Source: Clostridiales bacterium (lineage in GTDB: Bacteria; Bacillota; Clostridia; Oscillospirales; Oscillospiraceae). From it: 64,000 nt of DNA. Below the pieces are notes generated by a model. It searched no databases and was not told the origin of the DNA. It saw only the letters and a list, made by a program, of their open reading frames with translations. This document shows positions 54,371 through 62,828 of the stretch, in pieces. Within the stretch, counting starts at the first letter, position 1. Every line of letters starts with the position of its first letter. Both the position numbers and the translations under genes were made by a program. The DNA lies in NCBI GenBank assembly GCA_019415645.1, contig DXYV01000001.1, positions 1 to 64,000 on the forward strand, given 5' to 3'.

Positions 54371-54630
54371 AAAAAATCCTCCTCTTTCATCAAATCCAGA
54401 GGAGGCCGTACGTTCCAAGTGCTCCTCTGGACGCCGGGATTCCTCCGAGGGATTCCGGAGGAATCTAGTTATTCAAAAGTTTGCCACATTTCCAGGGGTT
54501 TTGCAAGGGATTTTTCAAAGATTTCTAGGTGTTTTGCCTGCGGCGGAAGCCCGGCGCAAATCCTTTTCCCGCAAAAATTACGATTTTGAGGGAACCCCAC
54601 GGGCCGGCCCCGCGGCAAGTCCGTGCCCCG
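54371..54630 (-). other. Intergenic stretch between the RCC1-SLH gene and groEL
   Basis: About 260 bases. A perfect inverted repeat GATTCCTCCGAGGGATTCCGGAGGAATC-type stem lies near 54438-54466. No clear promoter for the RCC1-SLH gene and no coding signal is seen. Confidence 0.35.
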
Positions 54631-54663
54631 AAAAAAAGCCCCCGGCACAGAGCCGGGGGCTTT
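54631..54663 (-). terminator. Terminator of groESL
   Basis: A perfect 12-bp stem (54635-54646 with 54652-54663), with a T-run on the minus-strand exit side. Confidence 0.92.
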
Positions 54664-54694
54664 ACGGTATCTTGAGCTTTGCAGTATCTTGAAC

Positions 54695-56323
54695 TTAGTA
54701 CATGCCGCCCATGTCGCCGCCCGCAGGAGCCACGGGAGCGGGGGGCTCGGGCTTATCGGCTACCAGGGACTCGGTGGTCAGCAGGATAGCGGCCACAGAG
54801 GAGGCGTTCTCCAGAGCGGAACGGGTCACCTTGGTGGGATCCACGATACCGGAGGAGACCATATCGCAGTAAACCTCGTTGTAGGCGTCGAAGCCGTAGC
54901 CGGTCTTGCCGGAGTCCTTGACCTTCTCCAGCACCACAGAGCCGTCGATGCCGGCATTGGCAGCGATCTGCTTCATGGGCTCAGTCAAGGCCTTGGCGAT
55001 GATGGCAGCGCCGGTCTTCTCGTCGCCCTCCAGAGTGCCCACCAGCTTCTCCACCGCGGACACGGCGTTCACATAGGCGGTGCCGCCGCCGGCCACAATG
55101 CCTTCCTCCACGGCAGCGCGGGTGGCGTTCAGAGCATCCTCGATGCGCAGCTTCTTCTCCTTCATCTCGGTCTCCGTGGCAGCGCCCACGCGGATGATAG
55201 CCACGCCGCCGGCCAGCTTGGCCAGACGCTCCTGGAACTTCTCCTTGTCATACTCGGAAGTGGTGGTCTCGATCATGTGACGGATCTGGTTGACCCGGGC
55301 CTTGATGGCCTCGCTGTCGCCGGAGCCGTCCACGATGATGGTGTTCTCCTTGGAGACCTTCACCTGACGGGCATGGCCCAGCTGGCTGAACTGCATCTCC
55401 TTGAGCTCCATGCCCATGTCGGAGGAGATGACCTCGCCGCCGGTGAGGATGGCGATGTCCTGCAGCATCTCCTTGCGGCGGTCGCCGAAGCCGGGGGCCT
55501 TGATGGCGCAGACATTCAGGGTGCCGCGCAGCTTGTTGACGATCAGGGTGGACAGAGCGTCGCCCTCCACGTCCTCGGCCACGATCAGCAGGCGCTTGCC
55601 GGACTGCATGACCTGCTCCAGAATGGGCAGAATCTCCTGAATGTTGGAGATCTTCTTATCGGTCAGCAGCAGCAGGCAGTCGTCCAGAACGGCCTCCATC
55701 TTCTCGGTATCGGTGACCATATAGGGGGTGACGTAGCCGCGGTCGAGCTGCATGCCTTCCACGACCTCGCTGTAAGTCTCAGCGGTCTTGGACTCCTCCA
55801 CGGTGATGACGCCGTCGTGGGAGACCTTCTCCATGGCCTCGGCAATCAGCTTGCCGATGGTCTCGTCGCCGGAGGAAATGGCGCCGACCCGGGCGATGTC
55901 CTCGGTACCGTTGACGGGCTTGGAGTTCTTCTTGATCTCCTCGATGGCCGCGTCGGTGGCCTTGGCAATGCCCTTCTTCATGACCATGGGATTGGCGCCG
56001 GCGGCCAGGTTCTTCAGGCCCTCGCGGATGATGGCCTGCGCCAGCAGAGTCGCGGTGGTGGTACCGTCGCCGGCCACGTCGTTGGTCTTGGTGGAGACTT
56101 CCTTCACCAGCTGGGCGCCCATGTTCTCAAAGGGGTCCTCCAGCTCGATCTCCTTGGCGATGGTCACGCCGTCGTTGGTGATCAGCGGGGAGCCGTACTT
56201 CTTGCCCAGTACCACGTTGCGGCCCTTGGGACCCATGGTGATCTTAACGGTATCGGCGAGCTGATTGACGCCGCGCTCCAGCGCATGGCGGGCCTCTTCG
56301 CCGTAGCAAATCATTTTAGCCAT
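54695..56323 (-). CDS. groEL: 60-kDa chaperonin GroEL
   Basis: 542 residues, normal size. It starts MAKMICYGEEARHALERGVNQLADTVKITMGPKGRNVVL, contains the ATP-binding VAGDGTTTATLLAQAI and ends in the Gly-Met tail GGDMGGMY. It forms the double-ring folding chamber with GroES in the cytoplasm. It is cotranscribed with groES (46-base gap) under CIRCE control. Confidence 0.98.
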   Translation of the reverse strand: MAKMICYGEEARHALERGVNQLADTVKITMGPKGRNVVLGKKYGSPLITNDGVTIAKEIELEDPFENMGAQLVKEVSTKTNDVAGDGTTTATLLAQAIIREGLKNLAAGANPMVMKKGIAKATDAAIEEIKKNSKPVNGTEDIARVGAISSGDETIGKLIAEAMEKVSHDGVITVEESKTAETYSEVVEGMQLDRGYVTPYMVTDTEKMEAVLDDCLLLLTDKKISNIQEILPILEQVMQSGKRLLIVAEDVEGDALSTLIVNKLRGTLNVCAIKAPGFGDRRKEMLQDIAILTGGEVISSDMGMELKEMQFSQLGHARQVKVSKENTIIVDGSGDSEAIKARVNQIRHMIETTTSEYDKEKFQERLAKLAGGVAIIRVGAATETEMKEKKLRIEDALNATRAAVEEGIVAGGGTAYVNAVSAVEKLVGTLEGDEKTGAAIIAKALTEPMKQIAANAGIDGSVVLEKVKDSGKTGYGFDAYNEVYCDMVSSGIVDPTKVTRSALENASSVAAILLTTESLVADKPEPPAPVAPAGGDMGGMY

Positions 56324-56368
56324 AACAAATTACCTCCGATATGAGAAAATAAATGATTCAATTACAGA

Positions 56369-56653
56369 TTACTCCACAATGGCCAGAATGTCGTTCTGGC
56401 GGACGATGGTGTACTCCTCGCCGTCCACCTTGACCTCGGTGCCGGAGTATTTGCTGGTAATGACCTTATCGCCAGCCTTCACGGTCATCACAACTTCCTT
56501 ACCGTCTACCATGCCGCCGGGACCAACCGCGATTACCTCAGCCACCTCGGGCTTCTCCTTCGCGGCGCTGGTGAGGATGATGCCGCTCTTGGTGGTCTCC
56601 TCGGCCTCCACAGCCTTCAGAATGACACGGTCAGACAGGGGTTTGAGTTTCAT
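56369..56653 (-). CDS. groES: 10-kDa co-chaperonin GroES
   Basis: 94 residues starting MKLKPLSDRVILKAVEAEETTKSGIILTS, with the mobile-loop and KYSGTEVKVDGEEY ends of the family. It caps the GroEL ring. The ATG at 56653 follows AAGGAGG (minus strand). Longer upstream frames cross the CIRCE element and are not real. Confidence 0.97.
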   Translation of the reverse strand: MKLKPLSDRVILKAVEAEETTKSGIILTSAAKEKPEVAEVIAVGPGGMVDGKEVVMTVKAGDKVITSKYSGTEVKVDGEEYTIVRQNDILAIVE

Positions 56654-56702
56654 GGAAAAGTGCCTCCTTATATCAAAAGTTTGGTTAACGAATTGATATG
56701 TC

Positions 56703-56729
56703 TTAGCACTCAAATTCTCCGAGTGCTAA
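56703..56729 (-). promoter_or_regulatory. CIRCE operator (HrcA binding site)
   Basis: TTAGCACTC (56703-56711), 9-base spacer, GAGTGCTAA (56721-56729), a perfect CIRCE. It lies between the promoter and groES, so HrcA represses groESL at normal temperature and heat shock releases it. Confidence 0.97.
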
Positions 56730-56740
56730 ATCCAAGTATG

Positions 56741-56769
56741 ATAATACCCTTATTGCGCAAAAAAATCAA
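56741..56769 (-). promoter_or_regulatory. groESL promoter
   Basis: Minus-strand TTGATT (56764-56769), 17-base spacer, TATTAT (56741-56746). The start of transcription falls next to the CIRCE. Confidence 0.85.
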
Positions 56770-56835
56770 CCCCCTTTTTTCAAAAAACCGGGCTTATTTT
56801 CAAAAATTCATTTTTCGTTCACAAAGAGTCAAGCC

Positions 56836-56844
56836 GAGTGCTAA
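56836..56844 (-). promoter_or_regulatory. Orphan CIRCE half-site
   Basis: GAGTGCTAA recurs 107 bases upstream of the full CIRCE but its partner TTAGCACTC is absent at the expected distance. Possibly a decayed second operator, or chance. Confidence 0.4.
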
Positions 56845-56880
56845 ACAGGCGCTGCGGCGTCTGCGGTGTGAAGCCCGGAC

Positions 56881-56910
56881 TGGACAGAGCAGGCCGCTTC
56901 ATGCTACACT
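56881..56910 (+). promoter_or_regulatory. Probable promoter of the TetR gene
   Basis: TGGACA (56881-56886), 18-base spacer, TACACT (56905-56910) preceded by TG. It starts about 20 bases before the gene. Confidence 0.5.
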
Positions 56911-56931
56911 AGAAGAAAATGAGGTGAGCGT

Positions 56932-57501
56932 ATGCCGGTTTCCATGAAACGCACCATTGCGGAGGCCTTTTTGACACTGGCCAGACAAAAAGCAGTGGAC
57001 AAGATCACCGTCAAGGACCTGGTGGAGGAATGCCATATCTCCCGCCAGACCTTCTATTATCATTTCCAGGACCTGCTTGAGGTGCTGGAGTGGACCTTTC
57101 AGCAGATGACCCAGCAGACGCTGGAGCGGAGCCTGCGGGCCGACACTCCGCAGGCGGCGCTGCGCGCTTTTTTCGAGGGCGCCATGGAGCACCGCGCTCT
57201 GATCGACAAGCTGCTCCATTCCCAGAAATGGGAGCAAACGCAGGGTCTGATCGTCCAGACCATCCACTCCTGTCTGGAAGAGCTTTTCCGGCTGCGCCGC
57301 CCGAATCCCAGGCTGTCCTATGCCGATTTGGACGTCATGCTGGAATTCTATACCTTTGGAATGGCCGGTCTCCTGCTGAAGCACCGCGGGCGAAGCGCAG
57401 CGGAGTTGGACCAGCTGGCCGATCAGGCCTATCGGCTGATGACCGGCGAGATGGCCCGGGGCGAGTGGAACCAGCAGGCAGCGGACGGCCCCCGGACGTA
57501 A
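56932..57501 (+). CDS. TetR/AcrR-family transcriptional regulator
   Basis: 189 residues. The N-terminal HTH is typical: TIAEAFLTLARQKAVDKITVKDLVEECHISRQTFYYHFQDLLEVLEW (residues about 7-55). The C-terminal ligand-binding half resembles the TetR_C branch of DhaS-like regulators in Firmicutes. The target is unknown and no transporter gene is adjacent. Start ATG at 56932 after GAGGTG. It is divergent from groESL. Confidence 0.92.
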   Translation: MPVSMKRTIAEAFLTLARQKAVDKITVKDLVEECHISRQTFYYHFQDLLEVLEWTFQQMTQQTLERSLRADTPQAALRAFFEGAMEHRALIDKLLHSQKWEQTQGLIVQTIHSCLEELFRLRRPNPRLSYADLDVMLEFYTFGMAGLLLKHRGRSAAELDQLADQAYRLMTGEMARGEWNQQAADGPRT

Positions 57502-57564
57502 CCCCGCCGCATGTTCCGTAACGAACTTGGGGAAAATCGCACGCTTTTTCCTCTTTTCCGCCGG

Positions 57565-57593
57565 TTGCGGGGTTTCCAAAGCTATGGTATAAT
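57565..57593 (+). promoter_or_regulatory. Promoter of the unknown 148-residue protein
   Basis: TTGCGG (57565-57570), 17-base spacer, TATAAT (57588-57593), about 50 bases before the start. Confidence 0.65.
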
Positions 57594-57641
57594 CCGGGCA
57601 GTGGCCTCGGATCAAGTTTGTAACAACAGGAGGAATGTGTA

Positions 57642-58088
57642 ATGCTGATCAGTGAAATCCTGGAAAAAACCGAACAGACCACCGCGATGGACAATATGGC
57701 CAACCGCTTGGCGGACAAGGTCCGCAACATCTGGCTGGCCAACCGGACCGCCGGCCGGACCAAATGGGAGGAGAATTTCTACGAGGATCCCGACGGGGTC
57801 AGCTTCCTGCGCGGGGAGAGCTTCCCCGACCTGCAGGGCATTGATTACATCTTCAAATGGTGGGGCAACGACGACATTGAGGGGCTGGCCGGAGAGCTGG
57901 AGGTCCTGTGGAAGGCTAAGGAAGCCGACGGCATGGCCATCTACAAAAGCTGGATTCGCTTTGCGGACCGGGATTTTGTCATCGGCACCATTCGGGAGGA
58001 GAGCCAGAAGCGGGAATTCAACCGCAAGGAGTTCCGCACGGCCTTTGCCCAGTGGCAGAAGCTCTATGTAAACCGGCTGAACCGCTGA
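57642..58088 (+). CDS. Protein of unknown function, 148 residues
   Basis: No family is recognised. It is soluble, rich in Trp, Asp, Glu and Arg, and mostly helical by pattern. Notable segments are MANRLADKVRNIWLANRTAGRTKWEENFYEDPDG in the first half and WRKAKE/IYKSWIRFADRDFVIGTIREESQKREFN later. It has a good promoter, a ribosome-binding site (AGGAGG) and a terminator, so it is a well-formed single-gene unit. Cytoplasmic by absence of signal and membrane segments. Confidence 0.65.
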   Translation: MLISEILEKTEQTTAMDNMANRLADKVRNIWLANRTAGRTKWEENFYEDPDGVSFLRGESFPDLQGIDYIFKWWGNDDIEGLAGELEVLWKAKEADGMAIYKSWIRFADRDFVIGTIREESQKREFNRKEFRTAFAQWQKLYVNRLNR

Positions 58089-58126
58089 ACCTCAACAGAC
58101 CGCCGCTGGACCAGTGCGCGCGATTC

Positions 58127-58154
58127 AAAAAGGCCCGGGATGCCCCGGGCCTTT
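58127..58154. terminator. Terminator between convergent small genes
   Basis: AAAAGGCCCGGG pairs with CCCGGGCCTTT (loop ATGC), with A-rich and T-rich ends. Confidence 0.85.
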
Positions 58155-58348
58155 CAACGTTCTGCCGTTGAATCCTCCATGGCCTGCTCGATTGCCGCGC
58201 AGATGAAGCGATTCATGCTCATTTCTTTGCTTTTCGCAAAGTCCTTAATTTCCTGCCGTTTTCCCTTTGGCACGACCGGATCAATGCGGTCATAGGCTTT
58301 TTTATTATAGCGGGCCGTCGCTTCTTTTTGTGCCTGTGTGTAAGCCAT
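58154..58348 (-). CDS. Small ribbon-helix-helix-like protein
   Basis: 64 residues from the ATG at 58348. The pattern YTQAQKEATARYNKKAYDRIDPVVPKGKRQEIKDFAKSKEMSMNRFICAAIEQAME is Arc/RHH-like: a short strand region (RIDPVVPKG), helix A (KRQEIKDFAKSKE) and helix B (SMNRFICAAIEQAM). Such proteins are often carried by plasmids and integrated elements as antitoxin-like or copy-control repressors. No partner toxin is seen. It may be a remnant of a mobile element next to the tRNA cluster. Confidence 0.7.
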   Translation of the reverse strand: MAYTQAQKEATARYNKKAYDRIDPVVPKGKRQEIKDFAKSKEMSMNRFICAAIEQAMEDSTAER

Positions 58349-58390
58349 TGCCGCATCGCTCCCATCTCTGCGCATAAATTTTAGATGGCA

Positions 58391-58433
58391 AAATCAAGGC
58401 GGCGGTTTTCTTGTGAAAGCCGCCGCCTGATTT
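58391..58433. terminator. GC-rich hairpin upstream of the RHH gene
   Basis: AAATCAAGGCGGCGGTTTTC pairs with GAAAGCCGCCGCCTGATTT (one unpaired base). Probably a terminator or a remnant of the same repeat neighbourhood. Confidence 0.6.
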
Positions 58434-58470
58434 GTCACGTGTTGAGAAAAAAGATGCGGGCGTTGGCTGG

Positions 58471-58610
58471 GGCCCCGCAGGGCGGGGCGGCGCTTTTGCG
58501 CCGTAAATTTGGAGCCGCCAAAGGCGGCGGAGAATTGCACAGGGCGAATTGATTTCGCCCGAGCATTCGAATCACCGAAGGGTGGAGGCGGCTCTCAGCC
58601 GCCGGAACCC
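58471..58610 (+). repeat. Dispersed hairpin-rich repeat, copy C (next to the tRNA cluster)
   Basis: About 140 bases. The head GGCCCCGCAGGGCGGGGC, GGCGCTTTTGCGCCGTA is nearly identical to copy B. The middle (58528-58577) with GCGGAGAATT, the GGGCGAATTGATTTCGCCC hairpin (58542-58560) and AATCACC matches copy A. It ends with a GGCGGCTCTCAGCCGCC stem. No coding content. No flanking gene duplication is seen here. Confidence 0.85.
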
Positions 58611-58648
58611 AAAAAAGAAGGACATCCAATAGGATGTCCTTCTTTTTT
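58611..58648 (-). terminator. Terminator of the tRNA operon
   Basis: A perfect 17-bp stem AAAAAAGAAGGACATCC / GGATGTCCTTCTTTTTT with loop AATA, just after the tRNA-Val 3' end. Confidence 0.93.
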
Positions 58649-58723
58649 GGTGGAGACAACAGAACTCGAATCTGTGACCTCTTGCGTGTGAAGCAAGCGC
58701 TCTACCGGCTGAGCTATGCCTCC
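58648..58723 (-). tRNA. tRNA-Val, anticodon CAC
   Basis: The acceptor arms GGAGGCA and TGTCTCC pair with one G-U. The anticodon loop TTCACAC carries CAC and the 3' CCA is encoded. Last gene of the three-tRNA operon. Confidence 0.95.
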
Positions 58724-58731
58724 ATATAAAT

Positions 58732-58806
58732 TGGTGACCCGTACGGGACTCGAACCCGTGTTACCGCCGTGAAAGGGCGGTGTCTTAACCGCTTGACCAA
58801 CGGGCC
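58732..58806 (-). tRNA. tRNA-Glu, anticodon TTC
   Basis: The acceptor arms GGCCCGT and ACGGGTC pair with one G-U. The anticodon loop CTTTCAC carries TTC and CCA is encoded. Middle gene of the tRNA operon. Confidence 0.95.
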
Positions 58807-58866
58807 ATTTTGATCTGGGTTTGTTTTCTCCCGCGAGATGCACATGCATCTCGCAGAAGAAGAACC

Positions 58867-58943
58867 TGGTAGCGGCGACTGGATTCGAACCGGTGACAAC
58901 TCGGGTATGAACCGAGTGCTCTAGCCAACTGAGCTACGCCGCC
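58867..58943 (-). tRNA. tRNA-Met (elongator), anticodon CAT
   Basis: It starts GGCGGCGTAGCTCAGTTGG and ends CGCCGCTACCA. The anticodon loop TTCATAC carries CAT. The acceptor begins with a pair (G1-U72) seen in elongator tRNA-Met and lacks initiator features. First gene of the tRNA operon. Confidence 0.92.
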
Positions 58944-58972
58944 ATAACGCCGTCCCAAACAGGGCAAGAATT

Positions 58973-59002
58973 AGTATAATATAAAGCAGTCCGGTTTGTC
59001 AA
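58973..59002 (-). promoter_or_regulatory. Promoter of the tRNA operon
   Basis: Minus-strand TTGACA (58997-59002), 18-base spacer, TATACT (58973-58978), about 30 bases before tRNA-Met. Confidence 0.85.
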
Positions 59003-59029
59003 GCTCTTTTTTCAAAAAATCCATTTTTT

Positions 59030-59061
59030 CTTCCGCCGCCCCTTCTGGGGCGGCGGAAGAA
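59030..59061 (-). terminator. Hairpin after purL
   Basis: A perfect 14-bp stem TTCTTCCGCCGCCCC / GGGGCGGCGGAAGAA with loop TTCT, 11 bases past the purL stop. A TTTTTT run lies about 10 bases beyond on the minus strand. Confidence 0.75.
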
Positions 59062-59072
59062 ACCGAAACGCG

Positions 59073-62000
59073 TTACCGGAAGTAGAGCGCGCCGCTCTCA
59101 AACAGCGGCTGGTGCTTATAGCCGGGGATATTTTTCGCCAGATAGGTCCCGCAGCGCTCGGAGTGCCCCATCTTGCCGTACACCCGCCCGTCGGGGGAGA
59201 AAATCCCCTCAATGGACTCCATGGAGCCATTGGGATTGACCGAAATATCCACAGAGGGAATCCCGGCGGTGTCCACATACTGGGTGGCTACCTGTCCGTT
59301 GGCAATCAGGTCGGCCAGCATGGAGGGCGGCGCCACAAAGCGGCCCTCGCCGTGGGAGACCGGAATGGTATAGATCTCATCCAATTCCGATTTGAGCATC
59401 CAGGGCGACTTGACCGACGCCACTCGGGTGGTGACATACCGGCTCTGGTGACGGCCGATCAGGTTGAAGGTCAGGGTGGGACAGGTATCATCGGTGGGCC
59501 GGATCTCGCCGAAGGGCACCAGGCCCAGCTTGACCAGCGCCTGGAAGCCATTGCAGATGCCCAGCATCAGGCCGTCGCGCTGCTTGAGCAGGGTGTGGAC
59601 CGCGTCGGTGAGCTTGGGATTGCGGAAGAAGGAGACGATAAACTTGGCCGAGCCGTCGGGCTCGTCGCCGCCGGAGAAGCCGCCGGGCAGAATGATCATC
59701 TGGCTGCGGCCGATGGCGGCAGCCAGCTCGTCTGCGGACTGGGTGAGCAGCTCGGGGGTCAGGTTGCGCACCATGAGGATCTCCGGTTCGATGCCCGCCC
59801 GCAGGCAGGCGGCGGCGGTGTCGTACTCGCAGTTGGTGCCCGGGAATACCGGGATGACTGCCCGGGGACGGGCGAACTTCTCCGTGGCCACCAGCGGGGA
59901 GCGCTCGGTACAGAAGATGTCCACCATGTCGCTGTCCTTCTCCCCTGTGGAGGCCTGGGTGGGATAGACGTCCTCCAGGGTGCCCTCCCAGATGTCCCGC
60001 AGGTCGTTGACGGACAGGAAGCAGTCGGCCAGCTCCAGCATGGGGGTATAGGTGGTCTTGCCCAGCAGCAGCGCGCCCTCCACAGGCTGGTCGCACTCGG
60101 CCACAATGGAGCCGTAGGCCGGCGCGAACAGGTCCACATCTCTGGCCCCATCGTCCACCGCAAAGCCAATGTCGTTGCCGAAGGACATCTTCATCAGGCC
60201 CTCCATGATTCCGCCGGCTCCCACCGCCCAGGCGGCCTGGACCCGTCCGGCCTTGACCTGAGCATGGAAGGCGTCCCATACCTTGCGGGTGCCCGCGTAG
60301 TCTCCGGCGGGCGCCTGGAACAGATACACCGGATGCCGGATGGCCTTGAACTCCGGGGAGAGGATCAGGGATGCTTTGGAGGGCGTAATGGCGAAGGAGA
60401 TCAGGGTAGGCGGCACGTCCATATCCAGGAAGGTACCCGACATGGAGTCCTTGCCGCCGATGGCGGCGGCGCCCAGGCCCATCTGCGCGGAGAACGCGCC
60501 CAGCAGGGCGGCAAAGGGCTTGCCCCAGCGGGCAGGCTCGTCCCGCAGCTTCTCAAAATACTCCTGGAAGGAGAGATAGACCACACTGGGGTCGCAGCCG
60601 GCGGCCACCAGCTTGGCCACCGAGTCCACCACCGCGGTGGCGGCGCCCAGGAAGGGAGACTGTTCGGAAAGATAGGGGTCAAAGCCGTAGGCCATGACCG
60701 AGCAGTCCTCCGTCTCGTGGCCGGGGCCGACCGGCAGCAGGGCAGCCATGACCTGTGCCGGGGTCTGCTGGTTCTTTCCGCCGAAGGGCACCAGCACCGA
60801 TCCCGCGCCGATGGTGGAGTCAAAGCGCTCCACCAGGCCCCGCTGGGAGGCCAGATTGGGGTTGTGGAGGATGGACTCCACCTTCTGGATGGTCGTCTCA
60901 CCGGTGACCGCGCCGGAGTAGGTCCCCTGGCGCGGAACGGTCACTGTGGTGTGCTTGTCCGCGCCGTTGGAGTTGAGGAAGGTCCGGGAAAGGTCGGCAA
61001 TGACCGCGCCGTTCCACCTCATGACCATGCGGGGCTCCTCGGTGACCACGGCCACCTGGTAGGCCTCCAGATTTTCCGCCTGGGCGGCGGCGATGAAAGC
61101 ATCCTTGTCCTGGGGGGCCACCACCACGGCCATACGCTCCTGGGATTCGGAGATGGCCAGCTCGGTGCCGTCCAGGCCGTCGTATTTCTTGCGCACCGCG
61201 TCCAGGTCGATGGAAAGGCCGTCGGCCAGCTCGCCGATGGCCACCGACACGCCGCCTGCGCCGAAGTCGTTGCACCGCTTGATGAGGCGGGTCACCGCCG
61301 GGTCGCGGAACAGCCGCTGAATCTTGCGCTCCTCGGGGGCGTTGCCCTTCTGGACCTCGGAGGCCATGGTATCCAGGGACTGGGCGTTGTGGGTCTTGGA
61401 GGAGCCGGTCGCGCCGCCGATGCCGTCCCGGCCAGTGCGGCCGCCCAACAGGATGACCACGTCGCCGGGGGCGGGACGCTCCCGGATAACATTGGCCGCC
61501 GGGGCGGCGCCCACCACGGCGCCCACCTCCATGTGCTTGGCCACGTAGCCGGGGTGGTAGATCTCACTGACCAGGCCGGTGGCCAGGCCGATCTGGTTGC
61601 CATAGGACGAATAGCCCGCCGCCGCGGTAGTGGCGATCTTCCGCTGGGGCAGCTTGCCGGCCAGAGTCTCTTCCAGAGGCGTACGAGGGTCGCCGCAGCC
61701 GGTGACACGCATGGCCTGGTAGACATAGGAACGGCCGGACAGGGGGTCGCGGATGGCTCCGCCGATACAGGTGGCCGCGCCGCCGAAGGGCTCGATCTCC
61801 GTGGGATGGTTGTGGGTCTCGTTTTTGAACATGAGCAGCCAGTCCTGCTCCTGCCCGTCCACCGTGGCGGTGACGTGGACCGAGCAGGCGTTGATCTCCT
61901 CGCTCTCGTCCAGCTTGTCCAGCAGGCCCCGCTTTTTCAGCGTCTTGGCGCCGATGGTGGCGATGTCCATCAAAGTCTGGGGCCGCAGGCCGGCCTTCTC

Positions 62001-62798
62001 CGCGCCGTAGACCTCCACCCGGGCGGCCAGATATTCCTCGTAAGCTTGGCGCACATCGGGGTCCTGGATGTCCACCTGGTCAATGTGGGTGGAGAACGTG
62101 GTGTGGCGGCAGTGGTCGGACCAATAGGTGTCCACCACCCGCAGCTCGGTCAGGGTGGGGTCCCGCTTTTCCTCATCCCGGAAATAGGTCTGGAGGAATT
62201 GCAGGTCCGCCAGGTCCATGGCCAGCCCGTACTGAGTCAGCAGCCTGGTCAGGCCCGGCTCGTCCAGGGCGGTGAAGCCCTCCAGCACCGGCACAGGGGC
62301 GGGCTCCGGATAGGTCTGGGCCAGGGTGGCGGGCTTGTCCATGGAGGCCTCCCGGCACTCCACCGGGTTGATGAGATAGTGGCGGATCTGATCCAGATCG
62401 TGCTCGGAGAGCTTGCCCGTCAAGGCATAGACCTTGGCAGTGGAGACCATGGGCCGCTCCGCGCCGGACAGCAGCTGGATACACTGGGCGCAGGAGTCCG
62501 CCCGCTGGTCGTACTGGCCGGGCAGGGCCTCCACCGCCAGCAGGGTGGTGTTGGGGTCCATAGCGGGCAGATTCTCGTCGTACAGGTCGTCGCACTGGGG
62601 CTCTGAGAATACCACCGGCTTGGCCGCCAGATAGACGGGATAGTCGATGTTGTCCACGTCATAGCGGTTGAGCACCCGGATGTTGTCCAGCGCGGCGATT
62701 CCAAGCTGCTCCTTCAACTCCGTATAGAGCTTTCTGGCCTCCACGTTGAAGCCCGGCTTTTTTTCCACATAGCATCGGAACACATAATTCATGTCCAT
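59073..62798 (-). CDS. purL: Phosphoribosylformylglycinamidine synthase (single-chain PurL)
   Basis: 1241 residues, the large single-chain type. It converts FGAR, glutamine and ATP to FGAM in purine synthesis. The N-terminal PurS-like domain (about 1-150) is followed by two AIRS-like halves, with HNHPTEIEPFGGAATCIGG in the first and KDSMSGTF in the second. A C-terminal class I glutaminase domain has PGTNCEYD, the nucleophile Cys in LGICNGFQAL and the His/Glu pair near SHGEGRF. No purine riboswitch is visible in the 30-base gap to the gene upstream, so it probably depends on an upstream promoter. The gene is not in a pur operon here. Confidence 0.97.
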   Translation of the reverse strand: MDMNYVFRCYVEKKPGFNVEARKLYTELKEQLGIAALDNIRVLNRYDVDNIDYPVYLAAKPVVFSEPQCDDLYDENLPAMDPNTTLLAVEALPGQYDQRADSCAQCIQLLSGAERPMVSTAKVYALTGKLSEHDLDQIRHYLINPVECREASMDKPATLAQTYPEPAPVPVLEGFTALDEPGLTRLLTQYGLAMDLADLQFLQTYFRDEEKRDPTLTELRVVDTYWSDHCRHTTFSTHIDQVDIQDPDVRQAYEEYLAARVEVYGAEKAGLRPQTLMDIATIGAKTLKKRGLLDKLDESEEINACSVHVTATVDGQEQDWLLMFKNETHNHPTEIEPFGGAATCIGGAIRDPLSGRSYVYQAMRVTGCGDPRTPLEETLAGKLPQRKIATTAAAGYSSYGNQIGLATGLVSEIYHPGYVAKHMEVGAVVGAAPAANVIRERPAPGDVVILLGGRTGRDGIGGATGSSKTHNAQSLDTMASEVQKGNAPEERKIQRLFRDPAVTRLIKRCNDFGAGGVSVAIGELADGLSIDLDAVRKKYDGLDGTELAISESQERMAVVVAPQDKDAFIAAAQAENLEAYQVAVVTEEPRMVMRWNGAVIADLSRTFLNSNGADKHTTVTVPRQGTYSGAVTGETTIQKVESILHNPNLASQRGLVERFDSTIGAGSVLVPFGGKNQQTPAQVMAALLPVGPGHETEDCSVMAYGFDPYLSEQSPFLGAATAVVDSVAKLVAAGCDPSVVYLSFQEYFEKLRDEPARWGKPFAALLGAFSAQMGLGAAAIGGKDSMSGTFLDMDVPPTLISFAITPSKASLILSPEFKAIRHPVYLFQAPAGDYAGTRKVWDAFHAQVKAGRVQAAWAVGAGGIMEGLMKMSFGNDIGFAVDDGARDVDLFAPAYGSIVAECDQPVEGALLLGKTTYTPMLELADCFLSVNDLRDIWEGTLEDVYPTQASTGEKDSDMVDIFCTERSPLVATEKFARPRAVIPVFPGTNCEYDTAAACLRAGIEPEILMVRNLTPELLTQSADELAAAIGRSQMIILPGGFSGGDEPDGSAKFIVSFFRNPKLTDAVHTLLKQRDGLMLGICNGFQALVKLGLVPFGEIRPTDDTCPTLTFNLIGRHQSRYVTTRVASVKSPWMLKSELDEIYTIPVSHGEGRFVAPPSMLADLIANGQVATQYVDTAGIPSVDISVNPNGSMESIEGIFSPDGRVYGKMGHSERCGTYLAKNIPGYKHQPLFESGALYFR

Positions 62799-62828
62799 TC
62801 CTCCCTTATCTCGCTTACAAACGCCGCG

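Noticed and set aside
58154..58348. Toxin-antitoxin pair
   Set aside because: Only the RHH-like gene is present; no toxin frame with a start signal lies on either side.
59112..62606. Long plus-strand frame opposite purL
   Set aside because: Antisense shadow of a complete purL with all catalytic motifs.
62799..62828. Purine riboswitch before purL
   Set aside because: The gap is only 30 bases and holds no aptamer-like structure.
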